Notes: generated from the letters alone by a model not told the origin. 64,000 nt of DNA from Actinospica sp035493475 (GCA_035493475.1 DATJIF010000035.1:1-64000); one strand, 5' to 3'. Positions 17,866 to 26,313 are shown, counted from the first letter of the stretch. Program-made: numbers and translations.

Positions 17866-18132
17866 TGGGGCTGGGACGAGGCACTGCGGTTGGATGGTCG
17901 GCCCTACCTACGCTGCCACTGCTGCGCTCGTTCCTCGCTCCGCACCGGCAGCTACGTCCGGGCCGATTACATACCCCGCCCACCCGCCCAACTCAAGCCG
18001 CCCTACAGTCGCTGCGCTCCTTCGGGTAACGCCCTGCGGGCTACATGCCTGCGGCCCGCTACCTACCCTCCCTCGTCGCTGACGCTCCTCAGTCACTACG
18101 TCCGCGAGCCTACGGCGCTGCTGCCGCGTGCG
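17866..18132 (-). repeat. Dispersed repeat element, copy A (inverted relative to copy B)
   Basis: 267 bp that reappear, inverted, at 19301-19570 with four substitutions and one 3-nt indel. It belongs to a family of five copies in the window that share the core GGGCGGGTGGGC and CGGACGTAG flanking a hairpin. It fills most of the 370 bp between the amylase and the next gene; the remaining 126 bp (17740-17865) are the amylase upstream region. Confidence 0.9.
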
Positions 18133-18400
18133 ATCCCAGACCAGCCTGCGGTTCGCGCCAAACGGTCACTGCCGTGACCGTGCCGGGAAGGCTGAGGGCG
18201 AGATCTTCGACTCCTGATTGCGGAACGAACCGCACGACGACGATCCGATCATGGGTCAGCGCGCACGCCGACTGCTCCACGGTCTCGACCTGGCGCAGCG
18301 TGCCGAGATCGCGTAGCCAGTCGCCGGGGCGGATCTCGCGGGGATGCACGCCGTGGCGGCGCCAGGAGTCTGGGACGAGTGTCCGTGGCACCTCGCGCAT
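18110..18400 (-). CDS. Small hypothetical protein, C-terminus formed by the repeat element
   Basis: 96 residues from the ATG at 18400, with AAGGA upstream. The central part (PGDWLRDLGTLRQVETVEQ, VVRFVPQSG) looks like a small beta-rich protein that I have seen encoded beside helix-turn-helix regulators in related bacteria; function unknown. The last seven codons (SHAAAAP) and the stop are supplied by repeat copy A, so the original C-terminus may have been lost or replaced. Divergent from the regulator at 18492. Confidence 0.55.
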   Translation of the reverse strand: MREVPRTLVPDSWRRHGVHPREIRPGDWLRDLGTLRQVETVEQSACALTHDRIVVVRFVPQSGVEDLALSLPGTVTAVTVWREPQAGLGSHAAAAP

Positions 18401-18469
18401 CGCAACGTTTTCCTTCCCATCGTCGTATTTCCATCGTGTTGGTGCTGGTGGGACGCTTGAACGCCGTAG

Positions 18470-18486
18470 TGGAGACACTTGGAGAC
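18470..18486 (+). promoter_or_regulatory. Tandem TGGAGAC repeats before the HTH regulator
   Basis: TGGAGAC occurs at 18470-18476 and 18480-18486, a 10-bp period, ending 5 bp before the ATG at 18492. One-helical-turn spacing suggests an autoregulatory site, though the proximal copy could also act as ribosome binding site. Confidence 0.4.
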
Positions 18487-18491
18487 GTCTG

Positions 18492-19283
18492 ATGTACGCT
18501 CGAAATCGTCCTAAGCGTCCGTCAGAAGGGGCCGCGGTGGCGAACGAAGCGCTCAAGGCAGCCATGGAAGCCGCTCACCTCACCCGACCCGCGTTGGCCG
18601 AAGTGTGCGGGGTCGACATCAAGACAATCGACCGCTGGCTCAGCGACGATCGACGTACGCCGCATCCGCGCCAGCGGCAGGCAGCAGCCACGGCACTAGG
18701 GACGGAGCCGGACGTGATATGGCCAGCCATCAGGGAGGCGTCGCGGCGTTCCCCTGGACTACGAGAGATCCAAGCCGCGTACCCGACGCGTTCCGCACTT
18801 CCGTCGCCTGTATGGAGCGAACTGGTCAACGGCGCGGCCCACGAACTGCTGTTCGGCGGCTACACCAGCTACTTCCTCTGGCTGACGATCCCGGACCTCC
18901 GCGAAACGCTCCGCTCGAAGGCCGAGAACGGCGCGAAGATCAGATTTCTCCTCGGAGACCCGGAGAGCGAGATCACCCAGAACCGCGAGCAGGTCGAGGG
19001 TGTCCCGCTCACCGTGCGTTCCCGGATAGCGATCAGCCTCAACGAACTGGAACCGCTGAGAAGCACGCCCGGAATCGAGGTCCGTTTCTCGGATCGGCAC
19101 ATCAGCCTGTCCGTCTGGTCCTTCGACGACCAGATGATCGCCTGCACCCACCTCGCCGCATCCGTCGGACACGACAGTCCGACATATCGACTCAAGCGAT
19201 CCGGTGACGGCGGCCTCTTCGCCGCGTACTCGGCGCATCTCAATGTTCTGTGGAAGTCGGCTCGTCCGGCGTATGTCGGATAG
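18492..19283 (+). CDS. XRE-type helix-turn-helix protein with DUF5919-like C-terminal domain
   Basis: 263 residues. The N-terminal HTH contains LTRPALAEVCGVDIKTIDRW and a following basic helix. The C-terminal half (from about residue 100; GYTSYFLWLTIPDLRETL, RFLLGDPESEITQNRE, EVRFSDRHISLSVW) matches the phospholipase-D-like region that follows HTH domains in many Streptomyces regulators (DUF5919). The gene and its divergent small neighbour sit between two inverted 270-bp repeats, which makes the unit look like a discrete cassette. Confidence 0.8.
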   Translation: MYARNRPKRPSEGAAVANEALKAAMEAAHLTRPALAEVCGVDIKTIDRWLSDDRRTPHPRQRQAAATALGTEPDVIWPAIREASRRSPGLREIQAAYPTRSALPSPVWSELVNGAAHELLFGGYTSYFLWLTIPDLRETLRSKAENGAKIRFLLGDPESEITQNREQVEGVPLTVRSRIAISLNELEPLRSTPGIEVRFSDRHISLSVWSFDDQMIACTHLAASVGHDSPTYRLKRSGDGGLFAAYSAHLNVLWKSARPAYVG

Positions 19284-19300
19284 GTCAGATTCCAGCAGGA

Positions 19301-19570
19301 CGCACGCGGCAGCAGCGCCGTAGGCTCGCGGACGTAGTGACTGAGGAGCGTCAGCGACGAGGGAGGGTAGGTAGCGGGCCGCAGGCATGTAGCCCGCAGG
19401 GCGTTACCCGAAGGAGCGCAGCGACGACTGTAGGGCGGCTTGAGTAGGGCGGGTGGGCAGGGTATGTAATCGGCCCGGACGTAGCTGCCGGTGCGGAGCG
19501 AGGAACGAGCGCAGCAGTGGCAGCGTAGGTAGGGCCGACCACCCAACCGCAGCGCCTCGTCCCAGCCCCA
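19301..19570 (+). repeat. Dispersed repeat element, copy B
   Basis: 270 bp, inverse of copy A (about 98 percent identical). It fills nearly all of the 294 bp between the HTH gene and the phosphoribosyltransferase. The hairpin arms are CTGCCGGTGC (19485-19494) and GCAGTGGCAG (19514-19523) with a 19-nt loop; eight Watson-Crick pairs, one G-T and one mismatch. Confidence 0.9.
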
Positions 19571-19577
19571 GCCCCGA

Positions 19578-20156
19578 TCACCCTTCCCCGACCGACTCCT
19601 CATCTGCCGGCAGTTCACTCGCGGTCAGGATCGCGTGGATCGGGCCGAGTGCGGCGCGCAAGGTGGGGTCATCGGTGGGGAGTTGGTCTACCAGGACGGA
19701 GCAGCCTAGCCAGGTGCCGCCGCATTGCTCGATGAGGCTTTTGACGGTGAGGGCCTGGTTGCCGGTCTCGATCCAGTCGTCGACGAGCAGGACGCGGTCG
19801 CCTTCGGTGACGGCGGAGCGTTGGAGGCGGAGGGTGTGGCGTAGGCCGCGGTAGTCGGGGGCGGTTTGGCCGAAGGTCTTCTCGCCGGGGAAGAGGCCGG
19901 TGCCCTTGCGGACGGGGAGGAATCCGGCGCCGAGTTCGACCGCTACGGCCGCGCCGAGGAGGAAGCCGCGGGCCTCCACGCCGCAGACCACGTCGATGCC
20001 GCCTTCCTGCTCTTGCCTGCTGAAGGGCTCGGCCAGCCCGGCGACGACGGCGGCGAGGGCCTTGGCGTCGCGGAAGACGGACCAGACGTCGGCGTGGCCG
20101 CTGACCCAGCGGAAGTGGTCGAGCATGAGTTGCCGGGCGGGAGAGGGTGCGGACAT
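19578..20156 (-). CDS. Adenine-phosphoribosyltransferase-like PRTase
   Basis: 192 residues with a type I phosphoribosyltransferase fold. The PRPP loop is LLVDDWIETGNQA (residues 123-135). A hood segment GVEARGFLLGAAVAVEL precedes it, as in Apt. It may salvage adenine or another base, but it is divergent enough from housekeeping Apt that substrate assignment is uncertain. Its 3' end abuts repeat copy B, with 7 bp between. Confidence 0.85.
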   Translation of the reverse strand: MSAPSPARQLMLDHFRWVSGHADVWSVFRDAKALAAVVAGLAEPFSRQEQEGGIDVVCGVEARGFLLGAAVAVELGAGFLPVRKGTGLFPGEKTFGQTAPDYRGLRHTLRLQRSAVTEGDRVLLVDDWIETGNQALTVKSLIEQCGGTWLGCSVLVDQLPTDDPTLRAALGPIHAILTASELPADEESVGEG

Positions 20157-20285
20157 GGCGCGAAGTGTGCTCCGCGGGGGTGGCGTGTGTCCAGCGAAAA
20201 CGCGGGTGGGTGGGTCAAGCTTGGGTTTAGAGTTCGGTGGAGTGCAGTACAGGGGCTGGATGGGAAATTGTTGCTACTGCTCTCG

Positions 20286-20810
20286 CTACTGAAGCGTGTC
20301 CACGCCGGCCTGGAGGTGTCGGCGGGCCGCGCCGGGGGTGTAGCCGTTCTCTAGTTCCGCGACGCCGCCGACCACGCGTTGGACCAGGGCGGCGCGCACG
20401 CGGCGGGCGAGAGTGTCGCGCAAGAGGTGGTCGAGTTCGTCGGCCGGGAAGAAGCGGTGCTCGGAAAGTTCGTCCGCCGGCAGCCGGATCGCAGCCTGCT
20501 GAGTCGCGTCGAGCGTGCCGCAGTCGAACACGTACATGATGCTGGGCCGCGGACGTGCCGGGCGGGCCAGGCAGAAGTCGACCACGAGCATGCGGCCGGG
20601 TTCGAGCGCGAAGCCCAACTCCTCGACGAGCTCCCGGCGCAGGGTCTCGCGCGGGTACTCGTGCGGGTCCATCGAACCGCCGGGGATCTCCCAACCGGGC
20701 TTGTACGTCGGCTCGACCAGCAGGATCTCGTGTGCCGCGTTGGTGATCAGGGCGCCCGAGCCGACGTACACGGCGGGCAGCCGGGAGAGGAAGTCGGTGT
20801 CGTCAGCCAT
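20286..20810 (-). CDS. Nudix hydrolase
   Basis: 174 residues. Complete Nudix box at about 45-67: Gly45, Glu51, Arg59-Glu60, and Glu63-Glu64 of VEELG. Preceded by PGWEIPGGS, the usual lead-in. Hydrolyses a nucleoside-diphosphate-linked compound; substrate not readable. Divergent from the iron-box membrane gene, with the iron box 28 bp from its start, so iron may also influence it. Confidence 0.92.
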   Translation of the reverse strand: MADDTDFLSRLPAVYVGSGALITNAAHEILLVEPTYKPGWEIPGGSMDPHEYPRETLRRELVEELGFALEPGRMLVVDFCLARPARPRPSIMYVFDCGTLDATQQAAIRLPADELSEHRFFPADELDHLLRDTLARRVRAALVQRVVGGVAELENGYTPGAARRHLQAGVDTLQ

Positions 20811-20837
20811 GGTTCGTCGCCCACCCCTTCTTGAAAG

Positions 20838-20856
20838 TTAGGCAAGCCTAACCTAA
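20838..20856 (+). promoter_or_regulatory. IdeR/DmdR-type iron box
   Basis: TTAGGCAAGCCTAACCTAA matches the 19-bp DtxR-family consensus TTAGGTTAGSCTAACCTAA at 17 positions. It ends 10 bp before the GTG at 20867, so a bound repressor would block transcription of that gene and perhaps of the divergent Nudix gene. Confidence 0.75.
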
Positions 20857-20866
20857 GCTTCGATCC

Positions 20867-21562
20867 GTGAACGATCATCGACAGACCGCACTCGCGGGCA
20901 TACCCACCGCGTCGACCCGAACTCCCGATCCGCGAACCAATCCCAATCCCAGCCTCATTCCCAGTCCCGATATCAATGCCAGTCCCGAACTGGTGACTCC
21001 GCATCCCGGCCCCTTCGTGCTGCGTGCGCCGTCGCCCTCGGAGCGGCTGCGGCTCGGGGCGGTGGCGGCGGGAGTCACGGCGCTGTGGGCGATCGTGCTG
21101 ATCGCCTCGCAGCGCTTCACGATCAGCCACGGGTTCCATCACCCCGTCGTGGCACTGCACCTCATCTCGCTGACCGTCGGCTTCGGTGCGGTGCTGGCCG
21201 TGGACATCTGCGCGCTCAACGGACTGCTGCGGCGGCACGATTTCACGCTGGCGGACGCGCTCAAGGCGGCAGTGGTCGTGGATCCGCTGATCTGGACCGG
21301 CTACATCGGGCTGATCGTCACCGGGCTGCTGCTGCATCCGGACCTGAGCGAGCCGCTGATGTGGGTCAAGCTGATCGCCGGGCTCGCGGCGGGCGTCAAC
21401 GGGGTCAACGCGCAGGGCGTGCAGCGCGCGCTCGCCGATCTGCCGCGATCGACGCGGTTGTCCGACCTGCCGCGGCCGTTCGCGGTGCGCGCGGTGTTGG
21501 CGGCCACGTTCTCGCAGATCGCCTGGTGGACGGCGATTCTGATCGGGTTCTTCGGGATCTGA
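20867..21562 (+). CDS. Iron-box-controlled integral membrane protein, unknown function
   Basis: 231 residues. A Pro/Asn-rich cytoplasmic N-terminus (about 1-50) is followed by about five or six transmembrane helices. His residues lie at helix ends (SHGFHHPVVALHLISLT), as in b-type haem proteins or CopD-like transporters. I do not recognise the family with confidence. The 19-bp iron box directly upstream implies expression under iron limitation, so haem or iron handling is a reasonable inference. GTG start with a very short leader. Confidence 0.8.
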   Translation: MNDHRQTALAGIPTASTRTPDPRTNPNPSLIPSPDINASPELVTPHPGPFVLRAPSPSERLRLGAVAAGVTALWAIVLIASQRFTISHGFHHPVVALHLISLTVGFGAVLAVDICALNGLLRRHDFTLADALKAAVVVDPLIWTGYIGLIVTGLLLHPDLSEPLMWVKLIAGLAAGVNGVNAQGVQRALADLPRSTRLSDLPRPFAVRAVLAATFSQIAWWTAILIGFFGI

Positions 21563-21593
21563 TCGATCGACGCGACGACGGGACCACAGGACG

Positions 21594-22364
21594 TCAGTCC
21601 AGCCAACCGCGGGGCGTGCCCACCTCGACGTAGTATTCGCGGCCGAAGAGCAGGCCGAACACGGGCAGCGGCAGCCGGGTCATCAGGCAGAACAGCTTCG
21701 CCGAACGTCCGGTGCCAGAGGTCTGCGACGCGTGGCAGGCCAGGGCGGCGCGCTTCTTGTCGGCGTATCTGCGCACGTCGATGCGGTGGGTGATCTCGCC
21801 GCGCGCGGTGAAGGAGCCGCGCACCTCCGCGCTGCTGTAGCGGCGCACGAGTCGCAGGGTGCTGACGACCTTGTACGCGCGCAGGATCGGTTCGCGCGGG
21901 AGGGTCGCCTCCATCAGCCGGGGCGTCTCGGCGAGGTTCGCGGCGCGCAGGGCCACCTCGTGCACGCGGATGTGGTCGCGGTGCCGGTAGCCGCCGTTCG
22001 GGTCGTAGCCCACGAGGATCTCGGCGCGTTCGTCGCGCAGCACGTCCGCAAGCCGCCCGGCCGCCTCGTCGAGCGAGGCGCTGACGAAGCGGGCCCGGTC
22101 GGCGGGGTCGGGCCGCAGCACCGGGCCGTGGCCGCTGTCCGCGTAGCCGAGGTGCACGACGCGCGAGACGCCGAGGACGCGGGCGCTCGCCCGCAGTTCG
22201 TCGAGCCGGGTGGTGCCGCCGCCCGGCCGCGCCTCCCCCATCTCCCCGTCGCAGGCCACGACGAGTACCGCGCGGTGCCCCTCGGCGACCAGCCGCGCGA
22301 GCGTGCCGCCGGTCAGCAGGGCTTCGTCATCAGGGTGCGCATGAAACGCGACCACAGTGGCCAT
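21594..22364 (-). CDS. PIG-L/LmbE-family deacetylase
   Basis: 256 residues. Zinc-binding motif AHPDDE at residues 9-14 and the second motif HRDHIRVH in the middle identify a GlcNAc-type N-deacetylase (relatives: MshB, Mca, LmbE). Mycothiol enzymes are longer and differ in their C-terminal part, so this is probably a paralogue acting on another amide. It stands alone, with an inverted repeat upstream. Confidence 0.88.
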   Translation of the reverse strand: MATVVAFHAHPDDEALLTGGTLARLVAEGHRAVLVVACDGEMGEARPGGGTTRLDELRASARVLGVSRVVHLGYADSGHGPVLRPDPADRARFVSASLDEAAGRLADVLRDERAEILVGYDPNGGYRHRDHIRVHEVALRAANLAETPRLMEATLPREPILRAYKVVSTLRLVRRYSSAEVRGSFTARGEITHRIDVRRYADKKRAALACHASQTSGTGRSAKLFCLMTRLPLPVFGLLFGREYYVEVGTPRGWLD

Positions 22365-22372
22365 GCGTGAAT

Positions 22373-22398
22373 GGTTCCATGAGTAGATCTCATGAACC
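22373..22398. promoter_or_regulatory. Inverted repeat upstream of the PIG-L gene
   Basis: GGTTCCATGAG and CTCATGAACC pair around TAGAT, with a single bulged C (six perfect inner pairs, four outer). It starts 9 bp upstream of the 22364 start and could be an operator. The rest of this 176-bp gap shows nothing recognisable. Confidence 0.35.
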
Positions 22399-22540
22399 AG
22401 CGACGCGACCGGATCGTTTCGTTATCACGACATTATCCAGACCTAAAACAGACACCTGCGTCACGTACGCGCCGTCGGCTGGCAGATCATTGATACGTGG
22501 ACGGATACAACGGATACGGCGCCGCGTGCCGCCGGGGAGG

Positions 22541-23329
22541 TCAGGAGATCCCGAACTCGTTGTCCTCGAGGTCGAGCAGCAGGCCGTCGGCGCGCCGGGC
22601 GCCCTCGATGACGAGGCGGCTGGTCTCCACGGCGGCGTGCGAACCGGGGTTCGGGGTGACCCGCAGGTAAACGCGGTTGGCGTCCTGCTTCGCGGCCAGC
22701 GGCGGGCCCATCACGAGCATCGGGCAGCGCGCGTCGTCGGCGTGCCGCATGGCCAGGCCCCAGTCGCCCTCGGCCACGACGTGCCACGCCGAGCCCGCGG
22801 CCGCCGTCCAGAACTTGCTCTGCGCCTGCGGATCGGCGGCGTCCTGGCAGACGGCGGACCAGTGCACGCCGATGCCGACGGCGCGTCCGTACCAGTCGTC
22901 GTCGCCCGAGCCCTCGGAAGCGGAGGAACCGGGGGCACTGGACGGCGGCGGCGAAGCGGCGGTCACCGCGCCGGAGCCCAGTCCCGCCGCCGCGCCGCCC
23001 TCCAACTCGTCCACGGGGGTGGGCGGCTGCAGGCAGAACTCGTTGCCCTCCGGGTCGGCGAGCACCTCCCACGGCACGTCGCCCTGGCCGATGTCGGCGC
23101 GCACGGCACCGAGCTCCAGCAGCCGCTCGAGCTGCGCGGGGCCGCCCTTGAGGTCCAGGTGGACGCGGTTCTTCCCGCGCTTGGGTCCGTCGGCCGCGAC
23201 GAAGCGCAGGGCCAGGCCGTTGGCGCCGTCCACGACGTCCTCGCCCAGGACCCGCGTCCAGAACTCAGACAGCGACCTCACATCTGACGCTCGGATCACC
23301 ACTCCGGTCAACCGCGTCGCCACTGTCAC
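22541..23329 (-). CDS. Two-domain VOC (glyoxalase-like) protein
   Basis: 262 residues with two betaalphabetabetabeta glyoxalase-like halves, each ending in a typical metal-site strand (LADPEGNEFCLQP; LLDLEDNEFGIS). The halves are joined by a Gly/Ala/Ser-rich linker around residues 105-130. Such proteins bind or modify small hydrophobic molecules, including bleomycin-type drugs; the substrate is unknown. The start lies 65 bp inside the 3' end of the MFS gene, so both are co-transcribed. Confidence 0.87.
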   Translation of the reverse strand: MTVATRLTGVVIRASDVRSLSEFWTRVLGEDVVDGANGLALRFVAADGPKRGKNRVHLDLKGGPAQLERLLELGAVRADIGQGDVPWEVLADPEGNEFCLQPPTPVDELEGGAAAGLGSGAVTAASPPPSSAPGSSASEGSGDDDWYGRAVGIGVHWSAVCQDAADPQAQSKFWTAAAGSAWHVVAEGDWGLAMRHADDARCPMLVMGPPLAAKQDANRVYLRVTPNPGSHAAVETSRLVIEGARRADGLLLDLEDNEFGIS

Positions 23330-24506
23330 CCCTGTCTATGATGTGCCGACCCCGAGGTACGAACCTAGCACTCAGAGCGATGGCGACGCAGACTCCGATG
23401 ACAACTGAGTAGCCGATTCGCATGGAGGTCGCGGCACTGACGAAACCGATCACGACCGGTCCGAGCAGGAGGCCGCTGTATCCGAAGGTACTCGCGGCGG
23501 CGATCGCCCGCTCGGTCTGCGCGCCACCCGCCGCCCCGGCGAGTGACATGGCGAGCGGGGTGACCGCGCACACGCCGAGGCCGACGAGCGCGAACCCGGC
23601 CAGCGCGAGTACCGGTGTGGGCGCGAAGACGACGAGCGCGAACGCGGCGGACGCGGCCGTGCCCGCCGACATGATCAGCGTGCGGGCGCCGAGACGCGTG
23701 GTCAGCCGGTCGGAGCACATCCGGCCGATGAACATCGAAGCCTCGAACATCGGGTATCCGAGCGCTGCGACGGTCTCCACCGAGCCGAGCGAGTCGCGCA
23801 GGTACACGCCGCTCCAGTCGGCGATGGAGCCCTCGGTGAGATAGCTGCAGAAGACGAGCGCGCCGAACAGGTAGACGAGCAGGGGCAACCGCTTGCGAGC
23901 CGACCCGGCGGCCCCGGCGTGCGCGGCGGCGGTGTCCGGCGCGGGTTCCGGCAGGTAGAGCGGGCCGACGGCGAGGGTGAGCGGCAGGCCGACGACCGCG
24001 AACAGACAGAGCGCACCGGTGAAGCCGAAGCCGAGCCACGCGGTGGCCGCGCCGATCAGTCCGCCGGTGACGGCGCCGAGCGACCAGCCCGCGTGCATGC
24101 CGCCCATCAGCGGACGGCCGTACGCGCGCTCGACGGTCGAGGCCTGCGTGTTCATCGCCACGTCGACCAGGCCGAAGCAGAGCCCGAAGGCGAGCCCGGT
24201 GGCGATCAGCAGCGCGTAGTTCGGCGCGAGACCGACCAGCGCGAGGCAGAACGCCGTGCCGGGCAGGGCGAACCGGAGCACTCGCCGGCTGCCGAAGCGG
24301 CCGATGACGCGTCCGGCGAGGGTCATGGTGATCAGCGCGCCGACGCCCCAGCCGAGCACTTCGAGGCCGAGCTGCGCGTCGGTGAGGTCGAGTTTCTGCT
24401 TGAGGGCGGGCATGCGCACGGTCCACACCGCGCACAGGGCGCCGGCGAGGCCGAAGGTGAACAGGATGCCGAGCCGGGCTCGGGTGAGTCGGCGTTCGGT
24501 GGACAC
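23265..24506 (-). CDS. MFS transporter
   Basis: 413 residues from the GTG at 24506 (an ATG at 24554 would add 16 unlikely residues). About 12 hydrophobic segments with a loop rich in Ala/Pro near residue 195; RIGRFGSRR-type motif A appears as GRVIGRFGSRRVLRF. Similar to the YbjJ/FucP-like group of actinobacterial permeases. It ends 65 bp inside the VOC gene, and a TetR gene lies upstream on the same strand, so the TetR-MFS-VOC set may be one unit. Confidence 0.88.
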   Translation of the reverse strand: MSTERRLTRARLGILFTFGLAGALCAVWTVRMPALKQKLDLTDAQLGLEVLGWGVGALITMTLAGRVIGRFGSRRVLRFALPGTAFCLALVGLAPNYALLIATGLAFGLCFGLVDVAMNTQASTVERAYGRPLMGGMHAGWSLGAVTGGLIGAATAWLGFGFTGALCLFAVVGLPLTLAVGPLYLPEPAPDTAAAHAGAAGSARKRLPLLVYLFGALVFCSYLTEGSIADWSGVYLRDSLGSVETVAALGYPMFEASMFIGRMCSDRLTTRLGARTLIMSAGTAASAAFALVVFAPTPVLALAGFALVGLGVCAVTPLAMSLAGAAGGAQTERAIAAASTFGYSGLLLGPVVIGFVSAATSMRIGYSVVIGVCVAIALSARFVPRGRHIIDRGDSGDAVDRSGDPSVRCEVAV

Positions 24507-24561
24507 GGGTACCAAGCTCCTTGGTTCGGCGCGCGGGGCGCCGGAAGTGCACAACAGTGGA

Positions 24562-25086
24562 TCAGGGAACGAGCGCGAGCAGCCGTTCGCGCAGGGCCCG
24601 CAGCCGCTCCGGATCGAGCAGCGTGGGGTCGAGTTCCGCGTCGTCCCACAGGCCGTCGGCGGCGAGCCGGGCGATTTGGGACAGTTCCGGATCGGGCTCC
24701 TCGTCGAGGCCCTCGGTCATCCAGCGGTGCTGCGCGGCCGCGACGGGCTGCCTGAGCACCGGGTCGGTGGCCGCGGCGCACGCGGCGGCCCAGCGGCGGC
24801 GGGCCACGTCCGCGTCCTGCGCGGTCAGCACGGCGAAGGTCGCCTCGACGTACGCGCGGGTGTACCAGCCGGGGCGTTCGAGGCGGTAGGACTCGATGAG
24901 CTCGTCGAAGCCCGCGATCAGCCGGTCGATCAGCGCCGTGAGCAGCGCGTCCTTGCTGGCGAAGTGGTAGAGCAGGCCGCCCTTGCTCACGCCCGCGTGC
25001 GCCGCGACGGCCGCCAGGGTCAGCCCCTGGGAGCCGTGCTCGGCGAGCACGGCCTCGGCGGAGTCGAGCAGGCGTTCGCGGACCAT
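24562..25086 (-). CDS. TetR-family regulator
   Basis: 174 residues from the ATG at 25086. HTH at about 20-45 (LTLAAVAAHAGVSKGGLLYH), followed by FASKDALLTALIDR. Short C-terminal ligand domain of the TetR_C_6/AcrR-like kind. Faces the LLM oxidoreductase gene, with a perfect 14-bp palindrome between them. An earlier in-frame start would overlap the oxidoreductase gene and lacks conserved sequence. Confidence 0.9.
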   Translation of the reverse strand: MVRERLLDSAEAVLAEHGSQGLTLAAVAAHAGVSKGGLLYHFASKDALLTALIDRLIAGFDELIESYRLERPGWYTRAYVEATFAVLTAQDADVARRRWAAACAAATDPVLRQPVAAAQHRWMTEGLDEEPDPELSQIARLAADGLWDDAELDPTLLDPERLRALRERLLALVP

Positions 25087-25097
25087 GCGTCTACTGT

Positions 25098-25111
25098 ACC
25101 GTCCGGACGGT
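25098..25111. promoter_or_regulatory. Perfect palindrome, probable TetR operator
   Basis: ACCGTCCGGACGGT is a perfect 14-bp palindrome 12 bp upstream of the TetR start and 39 bp upstream of the LLM gene. Its position between divergent genes suggests control of both. Confidence 0.6.
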
Positions 25112-25149
25112 TTAGTGAGCAAGCGTGAACAGTGGCTAAGATCTGTCGC

Positions 25150-26085
25150 ATGGAAATCGGGATCGGCGCACCGGTGTCGGGGGCTTGGGCGGGACCGGCG
25201 GAGTTGGCACGGTTCGGCGCCCTGGCCGAGGAACTCGGGTACGACTCGCTGTGGACGTTCCAGCGACTGCTCGCCCCGGCCGACGGCGGCGGGGGCTTCG
25301 TCTACCAGAGCGTGCTCGACCCGCTGATCGCACTCGGCTACCTCGCGGCGCACACGACACGTGCACGGCTGGGCGTCGCCGTGCTGAACCTGCCGTTCGT
25401 CTCCCCCACGCACCTCGCGAAGCAGGCCTCGACGTTGGACGTGCTCTCCGGCGGCCGGCTCGATCTCGGGCTCGGCATCGGCTGGTCGCCGCTGGAGTTC
25501 ACGGCCAGCAACGCCACGACCGAGCGACGCGGCGCGCGCGCCGAGGAGTTCGTGGCCGCGCTGCGTGCGCAGTGGGCTGAGTCGCCGGTGCACTTCGAGG
25601 GCGAGTTCTACACGGTCCCGGCCAGCCGGATGGACCCGAAGCCGGTGCAGCAGCCGGGCCCGCCGATCCTGCTCGGCGGCGCGGTTCCGGCGGCCATGGA
25701 GCGCGCCGGGCGGTTGGCGGACGGCTGGATCAGCCGCAGTGCCACGGTGCTGTCGGAGATCGCGGCCGACATCGCGATCGTGCGCAACGCGGCCGAGCGC
25801 GCCGGACGTGACCCGGGCGCGGTACGCATCGTCAACCGCGGCGTGGTGCGCTACGACCCGACCGGGGTCGGCACGCCCGACCAGGACGGCAAGCGGCTCC
25901 TGCTGTCCGGTTCGGCCGAGCAGATCCGCGGCGACGTCGCGTGGCTCGCCGAGCAGGGCGTGACCGAAGTCTTCTACGACCTCAACTGGGACCCGCAGGT
26001 CGGCGATCCGGCGGCGGACAAGACCGCGGCCCTGGAGCGCGCCGAGGAGATCCTGCGCGCGCTCTCCCCGAGTGCGGCCGGGTAA
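25150..26085 (+). CDS. LLM-class F420-dependent oxidoreductase
   Basis: 311 residues from the ATG at 25150; a GTG at 25132 is an alternative. Luciferase-like TIM barrel with RLDLGLGIGWSPLEF, typical of F420-using members, and PKPVQQPGPPILLGG. Probably reduces or oxidises an unknown small molecule with coenzyme F420. Likely repressed by the divergent TetR. Confidence 0.9.
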   Translation: MEIGIGAPVSGAWAGPAELARFGALAEELGYDSLWTFQRLLAPADGGGGFVYQSVLDPLIALGYLAAHTTRARLGVAVLNLPFVSPTHLAKQASTLDVLSGGRLDLGLGIGWSPLEFTASNATTERRGARAEEFVAALRAQWAESPVHFEGEFYTVPASRMDPKPVQQPGPPILLGGAVPAAMERAGRLADGWISRSATVLSEIAADIAIVRNAAERAGRDPGAVRIVNRGVVRYDPTGVGTPDQDGKRLLLSGSAEQIRGDVAWLAEQGVTEVFYDLNWDPQVGDPAADKTAALERAEEILRALSPSAAG

Positions 26086-26158
26086 ACGGGACGTAGCTCA
26101 CAGACTTCTCGCACACGTCCTTATCCTTCGCTTAACAGTCGCTCGTCATGATCGATCC

Positions 26159-26281
26159 ATGAGCTACGAACGACAGATGCGACGCGCCGAGACCGACACC
26201 CGGGTCCGGCGCAGGATCCTGCCCACGCTGGTCACGGCCGTCGGCCTCGCGCTGGCGCTGCTCCTCCTGCGCTTCGCCTGA
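26159..26281 (+). CDS. Small single-pass membrane protein
   Basis: 40 residues. A charged N-terminus (RRAETDTRVRRR) precedes one hydrophobic helix (residues about 22-39). No family recognised. No strong ribosome binding site is seen (only ATCGATCC before the ATG), so it may be a spurious frame. Confidence 0.4.
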   Translation: MSYERQMRRAETDTRVRRRILPTLVTAVGLALALLLLRFA

Positions 26282-26313
26282 TCCCCGGTTCCCCCGCCCC
26301 GCCCCGCCCTCCC

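Noticed and set aside
19351..19581. Frames within repeat copies A and B sharing the same peptide
   Set aside because: The peptide is shared only because the DNA repeat is shared; no start signal, no domain, and copies C-E do not keep the frame.
20237..20539. Plus-strand frame opposite the Nudix gene
   Set aside because: Antisense Arg/Gly-rich sequence with no supported start.
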